A DNA stretch of 64,000 bases from contig VTPC01000505.1 of the NCBI GenBank assembly GCA_011009095.1, positions 114,353-178,352 on the forward strand. Direction: 5' to 3'. This DNA comes from Ignelater luminosus. Lineage: Eukaryota > Arthropoda > Insecta > Coleoptera > Elateridae. Below, in pieces: positions 44,734-55,889 of this stretch. The notes under the pieces were generated by a model that worked only from the letters and a program-made list of their open reading frames with translations, was not told where the DNA came from and did not search any database. Positions within the stretch are counted from its first letter, which is position 1. The number at the start of each line of letters is the position of its first letter. Both the position numbers and the translations under genes were made by a program.

Positions 44734-45430
44734 AAAACACGAGTGCAGTAGGCCATGTCAAAAGTCAAAATGGCAGAAGAAAGTATGATCAACCAACGCT
44801 ACTACGCAACGCTATAAATCTTCAACTACATTTATAATTGTTTTTAACGATATGTTTTACTGTTGCGGCAACAGTGTGATTACCTGATGATCACCCTCAA
44901 ACTAGCTTTTTTTTAAATTTCTACTAGAAGTTCCAAATCTCAAGATGGCGACAAGGCCATGTTCTTCCATTTTTTCCTGTTGCTTGCAATTTTCTGTATT
45001 TCTTCTATTTTTGTTTTATGCTTTTTGGCTATGTCTTCTGTTATATTCTTTAGTGTTTTCCTTGGCTAACCCACTTTCTTCTTTAATTTTGCATGTAAGT
45101 ATTGTTTTGTTTTCCTGTTGGGGTTCATTTATTCTTGTTTTAATTGTCTTTTCTTATTTGAAGCTCCACAAAGGAGAAGTTTTCCCTAGTTTTAATTAGT
45201 TTCTCATTGGTTGCTAATAAATGCCACACTTTCATTGATTAATTACAAGGTTGATTCTCTCTAATATGTAAATGCAGGCAATTAGTTGAAATTTTCTGGG
45301 GAAATAAACTAATGTCTTTTTTTTCTGAATAACAGTAATAGTAATTATTGAAAGAAAGGGCACAGACTTTTCAAATTTATTAATTATAACTTTAATAACT
45401 TTTGTGCTTTTGACAGATCTAAATGAGATA
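44734..45430. other. Intergenic, no recognisable gene
   Basis: A hydrophobic 84-codon open frame at 44945-45199 (plus) has no family resemblance and sits between repeats. I read it as chance. Small AAGATGGC-type repeat words occur near 44943. Confidence 0.35.
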
Positions 45431-45433
45431 TTG

Positions 45434-45450
45434 TATGTATGTATGTATGT
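45434..45450. repeat. (TATG)n microsatellite
   Basis: About four TATG units, probably the simple-repeat tail of the minus-strand retrotransposon. Confidence 0.75.
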
Positions 45451-45896
45451 TGCACGGTGCGGCGCAGGTCGCAATACTCAGGCTATTGCCTATTGTGCAG
45501 AGTTGCTGTAAATCTAAAACTCAGGGATTATGTAATTAGTCGCCCCACATCTGAATTTTTTGAATATCCTTGGGCTTGAGAAATACGGCTTTGGGGTGGG
45601 AGCGTCTTTTCACCATTAGAGGTATCTACTCACATAGAACATAGTGGATAGATGTTTCCTTGTTCTCATGGCAATACCTACATGCCACTATCTTTCCAAA
45701 GTCCGATAGTGCTGAGGTATGTATTGAGGTGATTATGGCCAGTAAGAAGTATGTTTCATCTACTCATCTTGGGCAGGGAACATGCTGTTTTAGTCTCCTT
45801 TATCATAAGTCTAGCTTGCAGGTAGCCTGTCAAATTGACCCAATCATTATGGAATCTCAGAGGAATCTATTCAGTGATGAATCTGTTGCTGTAGCT

Positions 45897-46175
45897 TTAC
45901 TCCAGTTCAGCGAAGGGCCCAACAGCATCAGCCTTGTCATTATTGTCTATGCCAGAATGGCCTGGAACCCATGTGAGAGCTACCCAATTCTTCTGGCATG
46001 AGGTGACCAGGAAACGGTGGCACTTTAGAACAAGGTGTGATGTAATAAATGGAGTGGCCAGGGCTTGAAGAGCGACCTGGCTGTCAGTGCATATACTGAT
46101 GTGCTGATTTGAATAGACTTTGTGAAGGTTTTCATGTGGATAGGCGAGGATGGCAAAAACTTCCACCTGTAACAC
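45897..46175 (-). pseudogene. RNase H domain of the non-LTR element
   Basis: Open for 92 codons. Visible are the TDSQ motif with a catalytic Asp, and WVPGHSGIDNNDKAD, the conserved C-terminal His/Asp block of retrotransposon RNase H. The upstream first Asp region (normally FTDGS) is scrambled by frameshifts near 46200-46290. Confidence 0.82.
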
Positions 46176-46690
46176 TCACCATAAGGAAACATTCTTGGCT
46201 TGAGTCCGTAGACCCTGCCCCAGTGCCTTCCCTGGTTTTGGATCTGTCCAAGTACCAGACAAGCCCTTTTGGAATTGGTCCATGTCAAGAATCTCTGGTC
46301 ATTACTGAATGATTTTGTGAAGGTGAATGTGGGAGAAACTTAGTCATTCCTTGCAGCGAGAATTGGATCATTTCTCAATAGAAGATTAAGGATCTGAGTG
46401 TCCACCCTCATTGTGTCCTTTTCCTACCCAACAGTCATTTTGCCAATCGGTTTCAATCACTATATGAAATGGCAGAAGGTTGAAGAGGACTTCCAGGATG
46501 GCGGTGTGCATATATTAGTCTTTCTTGTGTTTCTAGCAGGAAGGATGAAAGGGAAATTGGCCTAAAGTCTTTAGCCAGGTCATAACTTCAGGAATGAAGA
46601 TCACATTGGCACTTATCCAAGAGTTGAGGAATAAATCTGAGGGCCAGTGTGGCTCGAAAGATGTGATATAGAGGATATCCCATAATTTTT

Positions 46691-47308
46691 TGTCATTTTT
46701 GTTTTTTTTCTTTCCTGAGAAATTGGTAATAGTAAGTATAATAACAGGCTCTTGTCACAGTTGAAGATACTTATCAGTTAAGTGTATGACTACTCAAATA
46801 AGTACAGTGGGATCACTCTACTGTGCAGAAATAAAGAATTTCAAAAATCACTTTTGGCAGGATTAAAAAGGACATTTTAGGTATAACAAAAAAAAAAAAA
46901 ATGTACGAAAGTGCTTGTAATAGATGATGAATTTTATTTTATGAACGATCCTGGTCAAGTGTCTGAATTGGAGCTCTATTATTGCTCAGACAAAGCATCT
47001 GTAAATCAGAAATTGAAGTTAAATCAATGGAGAAATATTTTAAGAAATATTTGTGCACGACGAAGAAGCATTTAGATTCATTAACCTGCACTGGTACCAT
47101 AGACAGTAACTTTAATTTAGAATAGTGCATTCAAGCCAGATTGGTTTCCTTTACATAGGAAAATTATAAAACATTGGCCTGTTGTAAAGCAACAGCAGAC
47201 AAGATTTAAAAAAAAAGTCAAAAATCCTAAATTTATTTGAAAGAATTTATTGAAATATGTTTGGTTTGTGTAAAACTCTAATTGAATCAGATCTAAAGAA
47301 TTTATATA
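46691..47308. other. Spacer between retroelement and Tc1 copy
   Basis: AT-rich with an A13 run near 46890. No gene. It may be host DNA or a degraded part of the retroelement. Confidence 0.3.
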
Positions 47309-48960
47309 TGAGCCCTGTATCATTTTAGTTTGCTGTATCATTGGTAAACACAGTTTTGTAAAATAAGATTAAATTATGTTAAATTTGATGGAAACCAACT
47401 ATATATTATTAAACTACAAAATAAAAAAACAATATTAAACACATTTAACTCAGATATAGTCTTCATTTTATTAAATAATTCAAAATTAGAAAAAAGAGGA
47501 AGTTTGGAAGAAATTCTTTTCTTGAAATTAATGACATTTACCATTGTGTAACTCCACCTTTCCTTTTAATAAATCAATTCGGTGTGGCATGGTGTTCGTA
47601 AGATCTTCACAGTCTTCCAGAGTAAAAGAATTTCAAATTTCCCTAAGCCGCTCTTTTAATTCTGGAATTGTTCGTGCTGAATGGCTTCTCAGCTTTTTTT
47701 TCGTTTTATTCTACAATGTCTCTATTGGAGAGATCTGGACTACTCAATACCCAGTCCAACAGTTTAATATTGTTTTGAAGCATCCAAGATTTAATCTGTT
47801 TAGCAGTATGGCATGGAGCTCTGTCCTGCCGAAAAATGTATTCCGATCCTGAAGTTGTTAACTCTTCCATCGTAGGCAAAAGATGATCGTTTAGAATATT
47901 AATATACTTCTTAGAGTTAATTATGCTACCTGCAAAGTAAAGTCTACCAACCCCAGCAGCAGATATGCATCCCCATACCATAACAGACACAGGAAATTTT
48001 ACCTTTAATCGAAGATAGTCCGAAGAGTATGCTTCTGATTTTTGCCTAATAACTCTGCTTCAAGAATCTCCTAAGCAAAGTTCAAATCGGGACTCATTGC
48101 TCCATATTACCTTCTGCCATTGATCTAATGTCCAATTTTTATGAGCTTTAGCCCATTGCAAACGATTCTTTCCTTGTTTTTCAGTTAATAATGGTTTTCG
48201 TTTGGCCTGAGAGATACAAATTTGAAATACTGAAGCAACAGGAAAAATAAAACAGTAAAATAGTACCTTATAAAACTTGAATCCAATTTTCTTCAAGGAT
48301 CTTATGCAAGTACATTTCGAATAATTCTTACAGGTAAATTCATTCCATAATGCAGTTAGATCTTTACCACTTGAACAACGATTCTTTTTATCTAGTCGTC
48401 CCAAAATTCTCAATTCAGCATCAGTTACTGAAGATTTTCGTTTAACATGGGCTTCATTGCTACCGAACCTGAGTTATTATATAATTTGACAATATCTCTT
48501 ACTGTATAACGCGATAAACTTAAATCTTTTGTTATCCTGTAAGCAGATTTACCAGTTTGTGATAAATTCACAATAACTTTTCTTAAATCTTCGGACAACG
48601 CTTACCTCGCGGCATCTTTACTGAACTGACAGTAATTGTTATGTTATCTATTGTCTTTTGTCAAAAAAATGCTAACTTGATTGTGTTATTTATATTGGAA
48701 TTGAATAAAGTTGTCTAAATAGTAGTAAAAAGAGAAAACTAAATAAGTTTAATTCGAAATTTAAAGAACATCGTAATGAAATCTCTTTATTTTTATTTAC
48801 TCTGCTACATATTTTTGATATAGAATGCATAGATATTGTATAAAACATGTTTATTAAACCATAAAATATTAATCCCGTTTTCAAAATCTTGAACAACTAA
48901 TGATTGGTTAAGAGAACCTAAAACATTACAAGTGGGCGAACTAAAATGATACAGGGCTCG
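47309..48960 (-). mobile_element. Tc1-family transposon, 1652 bp
   Basis: Flanked by TA (47307-47308 and 48961-48962). Inverted ends TGAGCCCTGTATCATTTTAG on the left and, inverted, CGAGCCCTGTATCATTTTAG on the right. The minus strand encodes a Tc1-type transposase from an ATG at 48615. Length and ends are those of a full-size Tc1 element, but the gene is broken. Confidence 0.92.
47690..48615 (-). pseudogene. Inactive Tc1 transposase (DD34E type)
   Basis: Starts MPRGKR at 48615 with a paired-like helix-turn-helix region (LSQTGKSAYRITKDLSLSRY). The first catalytic motif reads WSNESRFEL, where the family has WSDES, so the first Asp is changed to Asn. The second motif is intact (FRQDRAPCHTAKQIKSW). 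The third block (SPDL then NRDIVE) is shifted out of frame from the usual PIENLW. Further frameshifts lie near 48055 and 48413. The protein cannot be active. Confidence 0.88.
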
Positions 48961-49189
48961 TAATTAATTATTTTTACGAGTTGAATAAGTCAGAATTAAA
49001 AGGAACTAACTCCACAAAAGCTAAATGTTCAAGAAATGAAAAAAAAGTCTCAGAATTTTGTTTTTAGTGTAAACTGAAACTTTTATATACTAAAGTATTT
49101 TGCTAGATAACAGTCATATTTAGCGATAAAGAGACGGAAAACAAGACTATCCCAATCTGGGAAATTTGAGAAAACATGTTTAATACTGT
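48961..49189. other. Short spacer between Tc1 copy and retroelement endonuclease
   Basis: About 230 bp of AT-rich DNA without visible features. Confidence 0.3.
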
Positions 49190-50020
49190 ACAGCACGTAA
49201 ATATTATTCGTGCACGCTTCTATTTGATTAATGCTTCAGGGCACCATCACAGGAGCTCCTAAACGGTTTGTTAAGACCATTTTGTACATTTCCCAGTTAG
49301 TTAATTTGCAATTTGTATAGACTTCAGCTGGTTGAGCCCAAGAGTTCACAAGCTTGAAGCAGATGTGATGATCAGACATAGAGGTCTCCGCCGAGACATG
49401 CCAATTGATCACCCTTATGTGCCACAGTATGGAAGTTTAGGGTGGTATCCAAGACCTTATGCCTAAGTGATGAGATTGAGAAACCTTTGTTGAGTATTAT
49501 ATCAAAGTTTTTGAAATTTATATACTCTAATAAGGACCCGTCTCTTGCATTGATGTTAGAACTGCCCCAACAGATGTAGTGCATGTTCGGGTTGCATCCA
49601 ATGATGAAAGGCAGGTTATTTCCACACCAATCCACCAGTCTGACAAACTTATTCATTGGTGGGGGTGTGAAGAATTGTGGGAGAAGTAAGCAGAATAGAA
49701 AACATAGCTGCATTTCCCTAACATGATTTTAATAGCTACTAGGTCCCTGGTGCAGTGCCGCAGTAGCTGTATAGCTTGGTGTTTCTTACTTAGATAAATG
49801 CAGGCCTTGCATCTGGTCCGTCTGTCAAGTTTCATGATTGAGCCTTGGTGGACCCATGGTCCCTGCACTAACCGTATATCTAAATGCCCTATAGATGTAC
49901 ATATGTTGACTTATAATTGAAGTCATAGATGAGTTGTGTTGCAAGTTAATCTGACGTATAAGAATACCACTTATTTTGTTCACGCTCACTTGCACTTTTG
50001 CTCTCACTCTCACTCAAAAA
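49190..50020 (-). mobile_element. Non-LTR retrotransposon endonuclease region
   Basis: The minus strand encodes pieces of an APE-type endonuclease: QGPWVHQGSI (49868 downward), then LPFIIGCNPNMHYICWGSSN, INARDGSLLEYI and VLDTTLNF (49372-49713), and a damaged SDHH segment near 49370. In intact elements these read GCDxNAHHxxWGSSD. Asp-to-Asn and other changes and frameshifts mark it as dead. Same orientation as the RT/RNase H part at 45434-46690, so both may come from one element split by insertion and deletion. Confidence 0.75.
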
Positions 50021-51567
50021 AAAAACAAAAAAAGGAGTATTTACCCTCTTACTTGCCAGAAGTATTAGACTTGGGCTCCTCCTGATCCTCATCTGGTGGA
50101 AATGTTGTTGGTTCTCTCTAGCTTACCCAAGAAGGCCTCCTTCTCCACAGAAACTCTGGGAACAAAGACAACCAGCTTGTGTATGCAGGGGAGTGCATTC
50201 CCTTCAAGTACTTTTAAGGCAGTTCCTTCAAAAAGAGAAATTACAAAGGCATTTTTTCAAGTTTTAGATTTGTATTACCTTTACTAAAAATGAAGATTAA
50301 GGCTGTGTTTTTAAATTGCACCTTATGTTCGAGCAAGGTTATCCCAAACACTGAATATTATGTTCTAAACAAATAAATTAAAAAACGAGTTAGAGTAGCA
50401 AATGGCGGTTGACACTCGACAGATGTTTATTTTAGTGTTCGATATTGGCTTTTGTAAACTATAACATTTCAGCAGCGCAATAAAATATAATGGAGATTGA
50501 TATTATTGCTTTGATAATTGCTGTAAAATCCATTTGTTAATCCTTTCTGTATTATTACTAGATACACAAAAAATATTTTTGACATGATTATTGAAATCAC
50601 TCTAAAATGATTTATGTCTATATTATTAATCTTTACTATCTATTTGTGATTGAAAACATGGATGATCTGCTATATGTATTTTCCCATAACAGTTGATTAT
50701 TTTTACAATAATGACATTTATAATGCACAATATCCATTTTATGATATGTGGTTGCACTGCGTTACGAGATGACTGCAGCAATAATAATAATTGCAAGTAA
50801 TTTTATGAGGTTAGGTTTCCAGTTCTGTTCTCATGCACGGCACAGCTTGTTCGAACGTTTGTGCTAGTATTAAAACACCTATCAACGTGTTCTGACCACA
50901 TTAAAAAACGCTATTTTCCGTGTTCGAGTCCCTGAACAGTTGTTCGTACACTTAAGAAACATGGCCTAAATGAGATTAAGATATTCATGATTCAAATTGA
51001 AGATGCCAGCAGCATAGTAACAAGTTTGGAAACACAGGAATGTCAGCAATATCATGATAGAAATAAATACCAATACACAATTCAAGTTTATATTTGTCAT
51101 TCAAAAATCCAAACAAACACAACAAATATAAATTTGTAAACATTCTGTAAACAATTAACATTAATATCTAATAAATATATAATTTTAATATTCTTTTTAC
51201 AATTGTTTAGTAGCATTTCCTTGCATGATGCATATTTACGAAATTACTTGGAGTGAATTTTACAAAAGTTAACTTGTCTTAAAAGATGAAATACATATTT
51301 AATCACTTTAATGGTTATAAAAAATATTACAAGCAGTTTAACAAAAATAAATTATGGCCAAAAGCAAGAATCACACAATATTCTAACATTAAAATCAAGA
51401 CGAGATGGTATGGAATCCAACTTGTTCATTTTCATCAAGATTCAATATTAATATTTATACCTAACTTTAATCTTTTGTTGATCAAGTATTTATTTCACAT
51501 GTATGGTAAGAGTTCATAAAAAATAAAACTATCAAAACGAATAAAAAGAAATAAAAGAGAAATCTTA
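50021..51567. other. Spacer, possible retroelement edge and kinesin 3' UTR
   Basis: 50030-50290 has a minus-strand open stretch (FVISLFEGTALKVLEGN) that may be the retroelement's ORF1 edge. From about 50300 to 51567 it is AT-rich with no gene. The part nearest 51567 should be the 3' UTR of the minus-strand kinesin gene. Confidence 0.4.
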
Positions 51568-52975
51568 TTAATTAACTTTTGATATATTTTCCTGTATATT
51601 AGAGAAATCTGTGTTTTCTTTATCTTCATTAGAATTATATGTAGAGTTTGAGCAAACACCTACACTATTAAAGTGAGATTGTAAAATGCCGATTTGATCT
51701 TCTTTATGTATGATATCAATCTGCATTTCTTTAGTGGTGTTTTCGTATTGCATTTCTAATTGTTTGTATGCTTTTACTGCATCTTCTACAGTTTGTTCTA
51801 ATGTTTTCTTTTCCTCTACTAAATTCTTAATAGTCTCATTTTTTTCTTGAAGTAATCGTTTTAATTCTGCAATTTCATTTTGAGCAGTCATAAAATTATC
51901 ACGTGAACTTTCATCATCTGAACTATCTAAATTTATTACAGAAACATCTTGCTTCTTACTTTTGTCTAAACCTTGTATTACGATTGGCTCATTACTTCTA
52001 GTCATACGTTCCAATTTTTCACATCTCTTTTCCCAGTATTCATGAGCTTCATTTAATAATCTTTTATATGTGCTCATAATATATTCACGATCTTCTTTAG
52101 CATCTAATTTCTGTTGCTCCAGTTCGAGCTGTAAATCGACAATCCGCGATTCTAATTCCTCTACAATATTATCATCTTGTTCTTCAACGACAGTAGGAAA
52201 AACAGACAATTTATTCTCCATGTACTGTGAAAATCTATTAGTACGAGGAAGACGTCGAAATAATGGTTGCTGCTCAATTGTGACATCTTTGGCAATTGCA
52301 GAAAAGTTGAGCACATGCTGACTCTCATCGAACATTTCTCGTGTCGGGTTTATGTTAACTATCATGGAAATTAATTCGTGGCCTAAGAGAGCTCTTTGAA
52401 AAAGCTGTGTTAGTTTCGATTCACGAAAAGGAATTGGTATATTGTGACAATTTTGCTTTTGAGCTTCTCGGACAAGACTTACACATCGACCTAACACTAA
52501 AAGAGATGTATTAATATTATTTGATTCTTTCAATCTGTCCCCAACATTATGTGTTTTCTTAAGTCTTTCCGAACCAGCTAAATCACAGAAATTAAATGAA
52601 CTAACAGTAAAACCAACTTTTGCATCAGAAGCTTGGGCTAATTTAATGGTGAAAATGGAATGTGATCTGCTGGAATGATCATTTATAGATGTAGCTGCAT
52701 ATTTTAAATTATGCAGTCCATACTGTAAAATTTGAAAAGCTTCTAGACCAGATCTGACATTGATACAAGTCAAATCTTTTATGTATGAAATACCACGGCA
52801 TTGGCACAAACGTAATTTTCGTCGTGGTTGTCCTCGAGGTGGTTCAGGTGTAAGTAAATCATAAATACATTCATTATATATTTCAGCAAACGATACCCAA
52901 ACACTTAAAGATATATCGGTGATGTCATCTGTAATTACTGCAACAGGTTCATCACTTAATCTTTGTTGCATTGCC
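51568..52975 (-). CDS. sub: Kinesin-6 exon 4 (rest of motor, stalk and tail)
   Basis: 468 residues. SFAEIYNECIYDLL, SSRSHS, NFCDLAGSERLKKT, NINTSLLVLGRC, FRESKLTQLFQ and MIVNINP are all standard motor blocks. The neck, two coiled coils and a Ser/Asn-rich C-terminus follow. Stop TAA at 51568-51570. Confidence 0.93.
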
Positions 52976-54819
52976 CTATAAAAAAATAACTTGTAATTCA
53001 TCACATTATACAGATTTAAATTAAAAATTTACTTGTATGTTCGAATGTGTTGTGCTCGATCTATATTAAAGGTAGAGTTACTTAATAGGTTATAACTGGC
53101 ATTCTTTTCACTTTTTCGTGCTATACTACTCAACCGTATAATTCCACCGGCTGCTTCAGGTTTGATGTATGGTTCTTCAGGTAACTGTGGTAGTGTACGA
53201 AAGAGATATTCAAGTGCTCTTGGAACAATACCAGGTTCATTGGCAGTTCCCACAATAGTATAAGTTTTACCTAGACATAGTAACACAAATTAAGATATGT
53301 ATATATCACATATCACTATAAGATTACCTGAACCTGAGGCTCCATAGGTTAATAAGCTGCAATTTGAGCCATTAATAAAATGTAACACTTTTCCTTTAAC
53401 AACATCATTAAACACATCAATTTGATAAGCATTGGGTCCAAATATCTTAGAAAATTTAAATATTTTCGTTACAGATGTAACATCTCGAACGTTTCTGATG
53501 CACTGAGCACCTTCTGGTACTTTGCAAACCAATGTGTTGCCATCAGAAATTTCATATAAATTCTTGTAATTCTCAGCTTTCTTCATTCGCAAATAAACAT
53601 GAAGATGAGTGTTCTGCAAAATAGCCGTAACTGCAATTAACATGGTTAACCTTATTATGAATGAAATTAACTACAATTAACTGACAATAACTGTAATGCT
53701 AACTGTAATCGAAACCTTGAATTGGAAAATAACTGTAACCCTTAAGTGAAATAAAAACTTCAATGAGGTCCAGACCTCTCCTTTTATCGAATTTAAGTGT
53801 AGTTGAACCAGTTAAAAAGAAAATATTTAGGTACAATACGCTCTTGGGTGGGTAAAGGGGTATAAGTCCAAAATTGGGTAAAACAAGTTAACTTCACTAT
53901 GTGATATACACAACTTCTACAATTATGTAAACAGATAGTGTCTATTAAATAGATCATGTAGTAAGATCAACTTGTTTTATTCAAATAAATAAATAGTAGT
54001 TCACAGATATTAGTAATGAAACCTTGTAATTTTATAAAATAACAGAGCTAGTAGTAGCTATAAATTCTTTTATTCTTATCTTCAGAAAAGAATTTTTACA
54101 GTTCTGATATCTGCAATTGCAAAATATGATAATGAAAAATAATAAAAGTTTCAACATTGCCAGATTTTTTTGTAATGTATATTCTATATCAGAGCAAATG
54201 TACACATATTTATAAGGTAAATATTAAATAAAAAAAAAAAGAATGGAAAAACATTCGTATATTCTTATAATAAATTTTCAAATGAAATACACGAAAGTTT
54301 TTCTGCTTCTTTTATAAAGTTTAATTCTAAGTTGTTTCTTTAAAATGTATTTCGTTTTAAAATTTATTATAAGAATATACGAATGTTTTTCCGTTTTTTT
54401 GGCAATGTTGAAAACAGACATTTACTTCAGCTCTGACGCATTTGCTCATTTGGAAATATTTGGGGCCCCGAACTGCACGTTTACCAATTCTTTTAATCTT
54501 ATCTTCGAAAAAGAATTTTTACAGTTCTGGTATCTGCAATTGCAGAATATGATAATAATAATGAAAAATAATAAAAGTGATTATAACCTTCCATGAAGTA
54601 AACTTTAACTTGTAAATTACATAAAAATAAATTGCTTACATTTTCTTCTTGTGCATCTTTTGCAGTATTTTCGGTGGTGTTACCAGTACTTTCCAAAAGT
54701 TCACTGAAAAGATTTTTTCCTTTTGTTATTGGATATCCATAAGCTAAAATACTGGGATCACGAGCACGTAAATAAGAAATACTTTTACTTGGTATATTCT
54801 GTTCAAATTCTAAATCCAT
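51568..54819 (-). CDS. sub: Kinesin-6 family motor (Subito/KIF20-like), complete
   Basis: Four minus-strand exons: 54819-54640, 53613-53328, 53270-53033, 52975-51568, giving 703 residues. All junctions are GT-AG and keep frame. Plus-end kinesin-6 motors act in the spindle midzone and cytokinesis, and Subito also acts in acentrosomal meiotic spindles. Motor about residues 61-465: HVYLRMKK strand, P-loop GASGSGKT at 151-158, switch I SSRSH at 336-340, switch II DLAGSE at 366-371. A 60-residue insert between the P-loop region and SVWVSFAEIYNE is typical of kinesin-6. Coiled coils follow at about 505-560 and 600-660. The tail has VSVINLDSSDDE, which looks like a SUMO-interacting motif, and a KEN sequence at 687-689. 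Drosophila Subito is of similar length. Pavarotti/KIF23 is the other possibility. Confidence 0.87.
53033..53270 (-). CDS. sub: Kinesin-6 exon 3
   Basis: GKTYTIVGTANEPGIVPRAL completes the P-loop. A loop rich in Ser/Lys/Asn follows (ARKSEKNASYNLL), the kinesin-6-specific insert. It ends RTY plus two bases of a Lys codon. Confidence 0.9.
53328..53613 (-). CDS. sub: Kinesin-6 exon 2 (start of motor, P-loop)
   Basis: The acceptor ATTTTGCAG at 53614 was chosen because it keeps phase 0. An AG slightly upstream (TTGCAG|TTACGG) does not. Encodes NTHLHVYLRMKKAENYKNLY to LLTYGASGSG, including FSKIFGPNAYQIDVFNDVV. Confidence 0.88.
53614..54639 (-). other. Kinesin intron 1 with nested foldback
   Basis: 1026-bp intron. 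The distal half is the structured repeat described at 54063-54579. The part next to exon 2 has no visible features. Confidence 0.75.
54063..54579. repeat. Foldback flanked by long direct repeats
   Basis: Direct repeats of about 93 bp (54063-54155 and 54485-54579, both with AAGAATTTTTACAGTTCT) flank an inverted repeat with arms 54231-54290 and 54347-54400 (AACATTCGTATATTCTTATA against TATAAGAATATACGAATGTT). Smaller pairs also match (TTTCAACATTGCC near 54150 against GGCAATGTTGAAA at 54401). Confidence 0.8.
54640..54819 (-). CDS. sub: Kinesin-6 exon 1 (N-terminal extension)
   Basis: 60 codons from MDLEFEQNIPSKSISYLRAR to AQEEN, donor AAT|GTAAGC (phase 0). An in-frame ATG 13 codons upstream (54858) would add MFYIIFLCDYYYT. 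I preferred the inner start because the added residues are hydrophobic and AT-driven. No domain. Confidence 0.7.
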
Positions 54820-55589
54820 TGTATAATAATAATCACATAAAAAAATAATGTAAAACAACAGCTCTCTTCAGTAGTTTGTCAAATTTAAAAACACAACGAA
54901 CACAACCGTTACACAAGACACACAATTCAAATATACTTCAAAAGTTTAAATACCTAGGGAAAATTAATTAAAACTAAATGTCACTTGATATCAGAATTCA
55001 CTAAAGAAATTTCCCTAGATACTTATAAAGACTAGTTCAGATGTACAGCATTCTCAAAGTATATCTCAGTTCACACGAGAACTTAGGTACAATTTATATC
55101 GAATAATCAAGACATAAGCTGTATTCTTTTTACAAAATTTCGTCTTTCAACTAAGATTAAAGTGAGAATTAACTAGGCTTTCTGTGAAGTAAAAAGAACA
55201 CGCAAATACGACCTAACCTTAAATTCTTAACATTTATTATTTATTAAAAGCAATTAAAAGTTTTTATACAGTAGCTATTACTTTTACATAACCTTAATGC
55301 TCAAGGTACAATACTCGGCTCCAAATAAAAAATAATGTACTTTAACACATTTAAGAATAATATTTAATAATAATTTTTGATATTTTAATATTTTTAATAC
55401 ATTATAAATATTAAAAATAAAAGTTTTGTAAAACTTCTTCCCGAAACATACTTTTTGGTAAAGTTATCGTTAATATATCATTATTATTTAATAAAAAATA
55501 ATCGTGATCCATTTCTTTAATTGAAAATTCGCGGCACCTGGACGCGATCACGTGGTATTTATTTTTTGTTAACCAGAAGCAAGCAGTGA
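54820..55589 (-). other. 5' flank of the kinesin gene
   Basis: Should contain promoter and 5' UTR for the minus-strand kinesin. AT-rich. A CACGTG palindrome occurs near 55548 (GATCACGTGGTA). No TATA or initiator can be placed with confidence. Confidence 0.35.
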
Positions 55590-55760
55590 TCACGTTGAGA
55601 ATATAGTATAGTAGCGGATGTAAAAAGCGCTCCTAAACATGGCGGCCGCTACGTAGCTGCTCCCAAAGTATCACTCAGGTAGCGCTGTATTCAGTAGACG
55701 TTTTACCAACCGCTCCGGAGCTGCTACGGAGCATGTTCGTCTCCTGAATGCGACCATTGA
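55590..55760. repeat. GC-rich patch with inverted words
   Basis: Unusually GC-rich for this window (CATGGCGGCCGCTACGTAGC at about 55638, CGCTCCGGAGCTGCTACGGA at about 55710). CGGAGC words recur in both orientations. It may be a transposon end or a promoter-proximal CpG-rich patch. Confidence 0.45.
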
Positions 55761-55889
55761 CTACTTCAAAAGCAGACTTTTTTTCATAAAACTCTTTTTT
55801 TATGACTGTTCTCTTTTTTTATGTTATATTAATAAATAATATCAATATTTGTTGCTGTTTTTATTTGTTCTAAATTCTAAAAAAAAAAT

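Larger units (their letters stand above)
45434..46690 (-). mobile_element. Non-LTR retrotransposon 3' part (RT fragment, RNase H, tail)
   Basis: Minus strand. RT fingers are seen near 46500-46590 (DLAKDFRPISLSSFLLETQE), followed after a deletion by an RNase H region at 45897-46175 (HISICTDSQVALQALATP, then VALTWVPGHSGIDNNDKADA). The 3' end appears to finish in a CATA repeat, read as TATG on the plus strand at 45434-45450. Frameshifts and a missing RT core show it is dead. RNase H plus an apurinic-type endonuclease (49190-49870) points to the I/R1/Jockey group. Confidence 0.8.

Noticed and set aside
44945-45199. Hydrophobic 84-codon frame as a small membrane protein
   Set aside because: Low-complexity, T-rich DNA gives Phe/Leu/Ser by composition; no start context or neighbour support.
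45660-46001. Plus-strand 113-codon frame
   Set aside because: Antisense of the retrotransposon RNase H region.
47544-47852. Plus-strand 102-codon frame
   Set aside because: Antisense of the Tc1 transposase.
49998-50287. Two plus-strand frames near the retroelement edge
   Set aside because: No motif, and the minus strand fits better as a retroelement remnant.
52070-52321. Plus-strand 83-codon frame
   Set aside because: Antisense of the kinesin coiled-coil exon.
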